Shown here piece by piece: positions 5,365 to 6,173 of a stretch of 6,173 nt of DNA; the first letter of the stretch is position 1; the number at the start of each line of letters is the position of its first letter. The notes under the pieces are model-generated. The model was not told the DNA's origin. It saw nothing but the letters and a program-made list of their open reading frames with translations, and ran no database searches. This DNA is from Ekhidna sp. Its GTDB lineage: Bacteria; Bacteroidota; Bacteroidia; Cytophagales; Cyclobacteriaceae. The DNA is taken from the NCBI GenBank assembly GCA_013214445.1, contig JABSPG010000260.1, positions 1 to 6,173 on the forward strand, written 5' to 3'. Both the position numbers and the translations under genes were made by a program.

Positions 5365-6173
5365 GTTTGGCCACTATTTCAGCTTACTACACACGTTTGA
5401 AGGATCACTTGGAGATCCTTGTAAAAATGATGACTGCTTGGTGGATGGCGATATGGTTTGCGACACTCCACCCGATCGAAGTTTTTTGGGTGAATGTCCG
5501 GATAACTCTTGTGATACGGACACCTTATCAAATTATAGCAATCAAACCTTTTTTATTGACACGCTGGACATGAGCTCCAACTTCATGGACTACACAAGTT
5601 GCGCTACGGATTTTAGTCATCATCAAATTGATCGAATGCGCTTTTTTATTCAGCAAGTTTATCCTGATTTACCAATCACATCTGAAGATAGTAGGTGTCT
5701 GAAACCTTGTGAAATTGCAGCTGAGGGATTTGATTTTAGTGAGGATCCCATCATAGCGGGGGAAAGCGTCAGCATTTTTGCTACAGATCGTAGATTCAAA
5801 AATTACGAATGGCGACTAAGTTCATTTATCAATAAGTGGGATGGGGAGGATAGTATATCAAGCAATCAGATTGGTAATAGTGTTTCTTTCAATTACACAT
5901 TTGAGAACGAAGGATGGCAAACAGTTTATCTACGAGCATGGAATGATGACGAAAACTGCTTTACTAGTTTTCAAAGGAATGTAAATGTTACCTGTGGGGT
6001 AGAGGCCCGTTTTTCGCCGGATAAAAGGCGAAATGCAGCAAAGCAACCTGATGCGCTTTTTACCGATTCAGTCACTTTTATCGATTACTCTTATGGCGCG
6101 GATACCTATGAGTGGAAGGTGAGTTTTAGTAGTGTTGCTGGAGTAGATTTCCCAGACTTTTATTCGACAGATA
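5354..6173 (+). CDS. Metalloprotease catalytic C-half plus PKD-like domains (open to window end)
   Basis: Open frame from 5342; the first ATG is 5354, which reads MVHEFGHYF and lacks any signal peptide, so it is probably the downstream part of the frameshifted gene rather than an independent start. The zinc motif HEFGHYFSLLH (5360-5392) fits HExxHxxxxxH, with Ser where metzincins usually have Gly. It is followed by a family-typical acidic, Cys-containing loop (DGDMVCDTPP, 5444-5473) and a Met-turn NFMDY (5579-5593), then SHHQIDRMRFF. These point to the M43 (pappalysin-like) metzincins, secreted zinc endopeptidases. From about 5708 to 5995 lies a PKD-like beta domain (YEWRL, then FNYTFENEGWQTVYLRAW), and a second begins about 6000 (DSVTFIDYSYGADTYEWKV). 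Such repeats are common in surface or secreted Bacteroidota proteins. A C-terminal sorting signal, if any, is beyond the window. Confidence 0.75.
   Translation, partial: MVHEFGHYFSLLHTFEGSLGDPCKNDDCLVDGDMVCDTPPDRSFLGECPDNSCDTDTLSNYSNQTFFIDTLDMSSNFMDYTSCATDFSHHQIDRMRFFIQQVYPDLPITSEDSRCLKPCEIAAEGFDFSEDPIIAGESVSIFATDRRFKNYEWRLSSFINKWDGEDSISSNQIGNSVSFNYTFENEGWQTVYLRAWNDDENCFTSFQRNVNVTCGVEARFSPDKRRNAAKQPDALFTDSVTFIDYSYGADTYEWKVSFSSVAGVDFPDFYSTD

Larger units (their letters stand above)
5161..6173 (+). pseudogene. Secreted M43-like zinc metalloprotease with PKD-like domains, frameshifted and internally shortened; 3' end beyond window
   Basis: The first frame (5161-5364) encodes a signal peptide and about 45 further residues, then stops at TGA 5362-5364. 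The +1 frame, open from 5342 to the window edge, encodes the protease core. Joining them near 5340 (TTACA-free reading: CTG, one extra A, then TTA) gives a continuous product in which RETL runs into AGVMVHEFGH, as expected just before the HExxH helix. Thus one extra base, or two missing, would explain the shift. In addition only about 66 codons separate the start from HExxH, whereas I expect roughly 200 for this family, so about 150 residues of prodomain and early catalytic domain seem lost. Its start overlaps the TonB-like gene by 8 bp, making it the third gene of the sigma-factor cluster. Alternatives are an assembly error, or a separate protein starting at ATG 5354. Confidence 0.7.

Noticed and set aside
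5356..5368. Programmed +1 frameshift at the TGA (prfB-like) as an explanation for the split protease
   Set aside because: A shift at the TCA-TGA site would replace the first His of HEFGH with Ser and destroy the zinc motif, so it would not make an active enzyme.
5361..5573. Plus-strand 70-codon frame beginning MSLATISAYY
   Set aside because: It is the out-of-frame reading of the zinc-protease core, whose HExxH, DGD/CDTP and Met-turn motifs are in the neighbouring frame.

Overview
The window looks like chromosomal DNA of a Bacteroidota bacterium, probably a marine or Cytophagales-type member. This rests on family resemblance and translation style, not on a marker gene. The DNA is A+T-rich and the start sites lack good Shine-Dalgarno sequences but often have A-rich leaders. 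The RecQ is the ~630-residue type, and the sigma factor is followed by a membrane-anchored TonB-C-like protein and a secreted zinc-protease/PKD gene of a kind common in that phylum. All genes are on the + strand.

Layout. Positions 1-1122 are the 3' third of a pyruvate carboxylase gene (pyc), truncated by the window edge and ending in the biotin domain. Positions 1123-1302 are a 180-bp gap unusually rich in repeats: a 14-bp inverted repeat with one mismatch, a tandem 8-mer inside its loop, two pairs of direct repeats at 21-22 bp spacing, and a perfect 17-bp palindrome. Positions 1303-1851 encode a small secreted protein of unknown function. Positions 1931-3817 encode a RecQ-family DNA helicase with a forced GTG start, a long insertion before its zinc site, and Asp in place of the fourth zinc Cys. 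From about 3895 a tightly coupled cluster begins: an ECF sigma factor, a single-pass protein with a TonB C-terminal domain (4-bp overlap), and a secreted M43-like metalloprotease with PKD-like domains (8-bp overlap) that runs off the window.

The protease gene appears broken. Its signal peptide and first residues lie in one frame, the HExxHxxxxxH catalytic segment and everything after it lie in the +1 frame, and roughly 150 residues normally found between the N-terminus and the catalytic motif are missing.

How the genes might work together. pyc (anaplerosis) and recQ (DNA repair) look like unrelated housekeeping genes. The last three form a plausible regulatory unit: an ECF sigma factor, a membrane partner that could restrain or signal to it, and an exported product that the sigma factor may control or that may feed signal back. 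That reading is inference from overlap and topology. I see no RNA genes, CRISPR arrays, insertion sequences or convincing rho-independent terminators.
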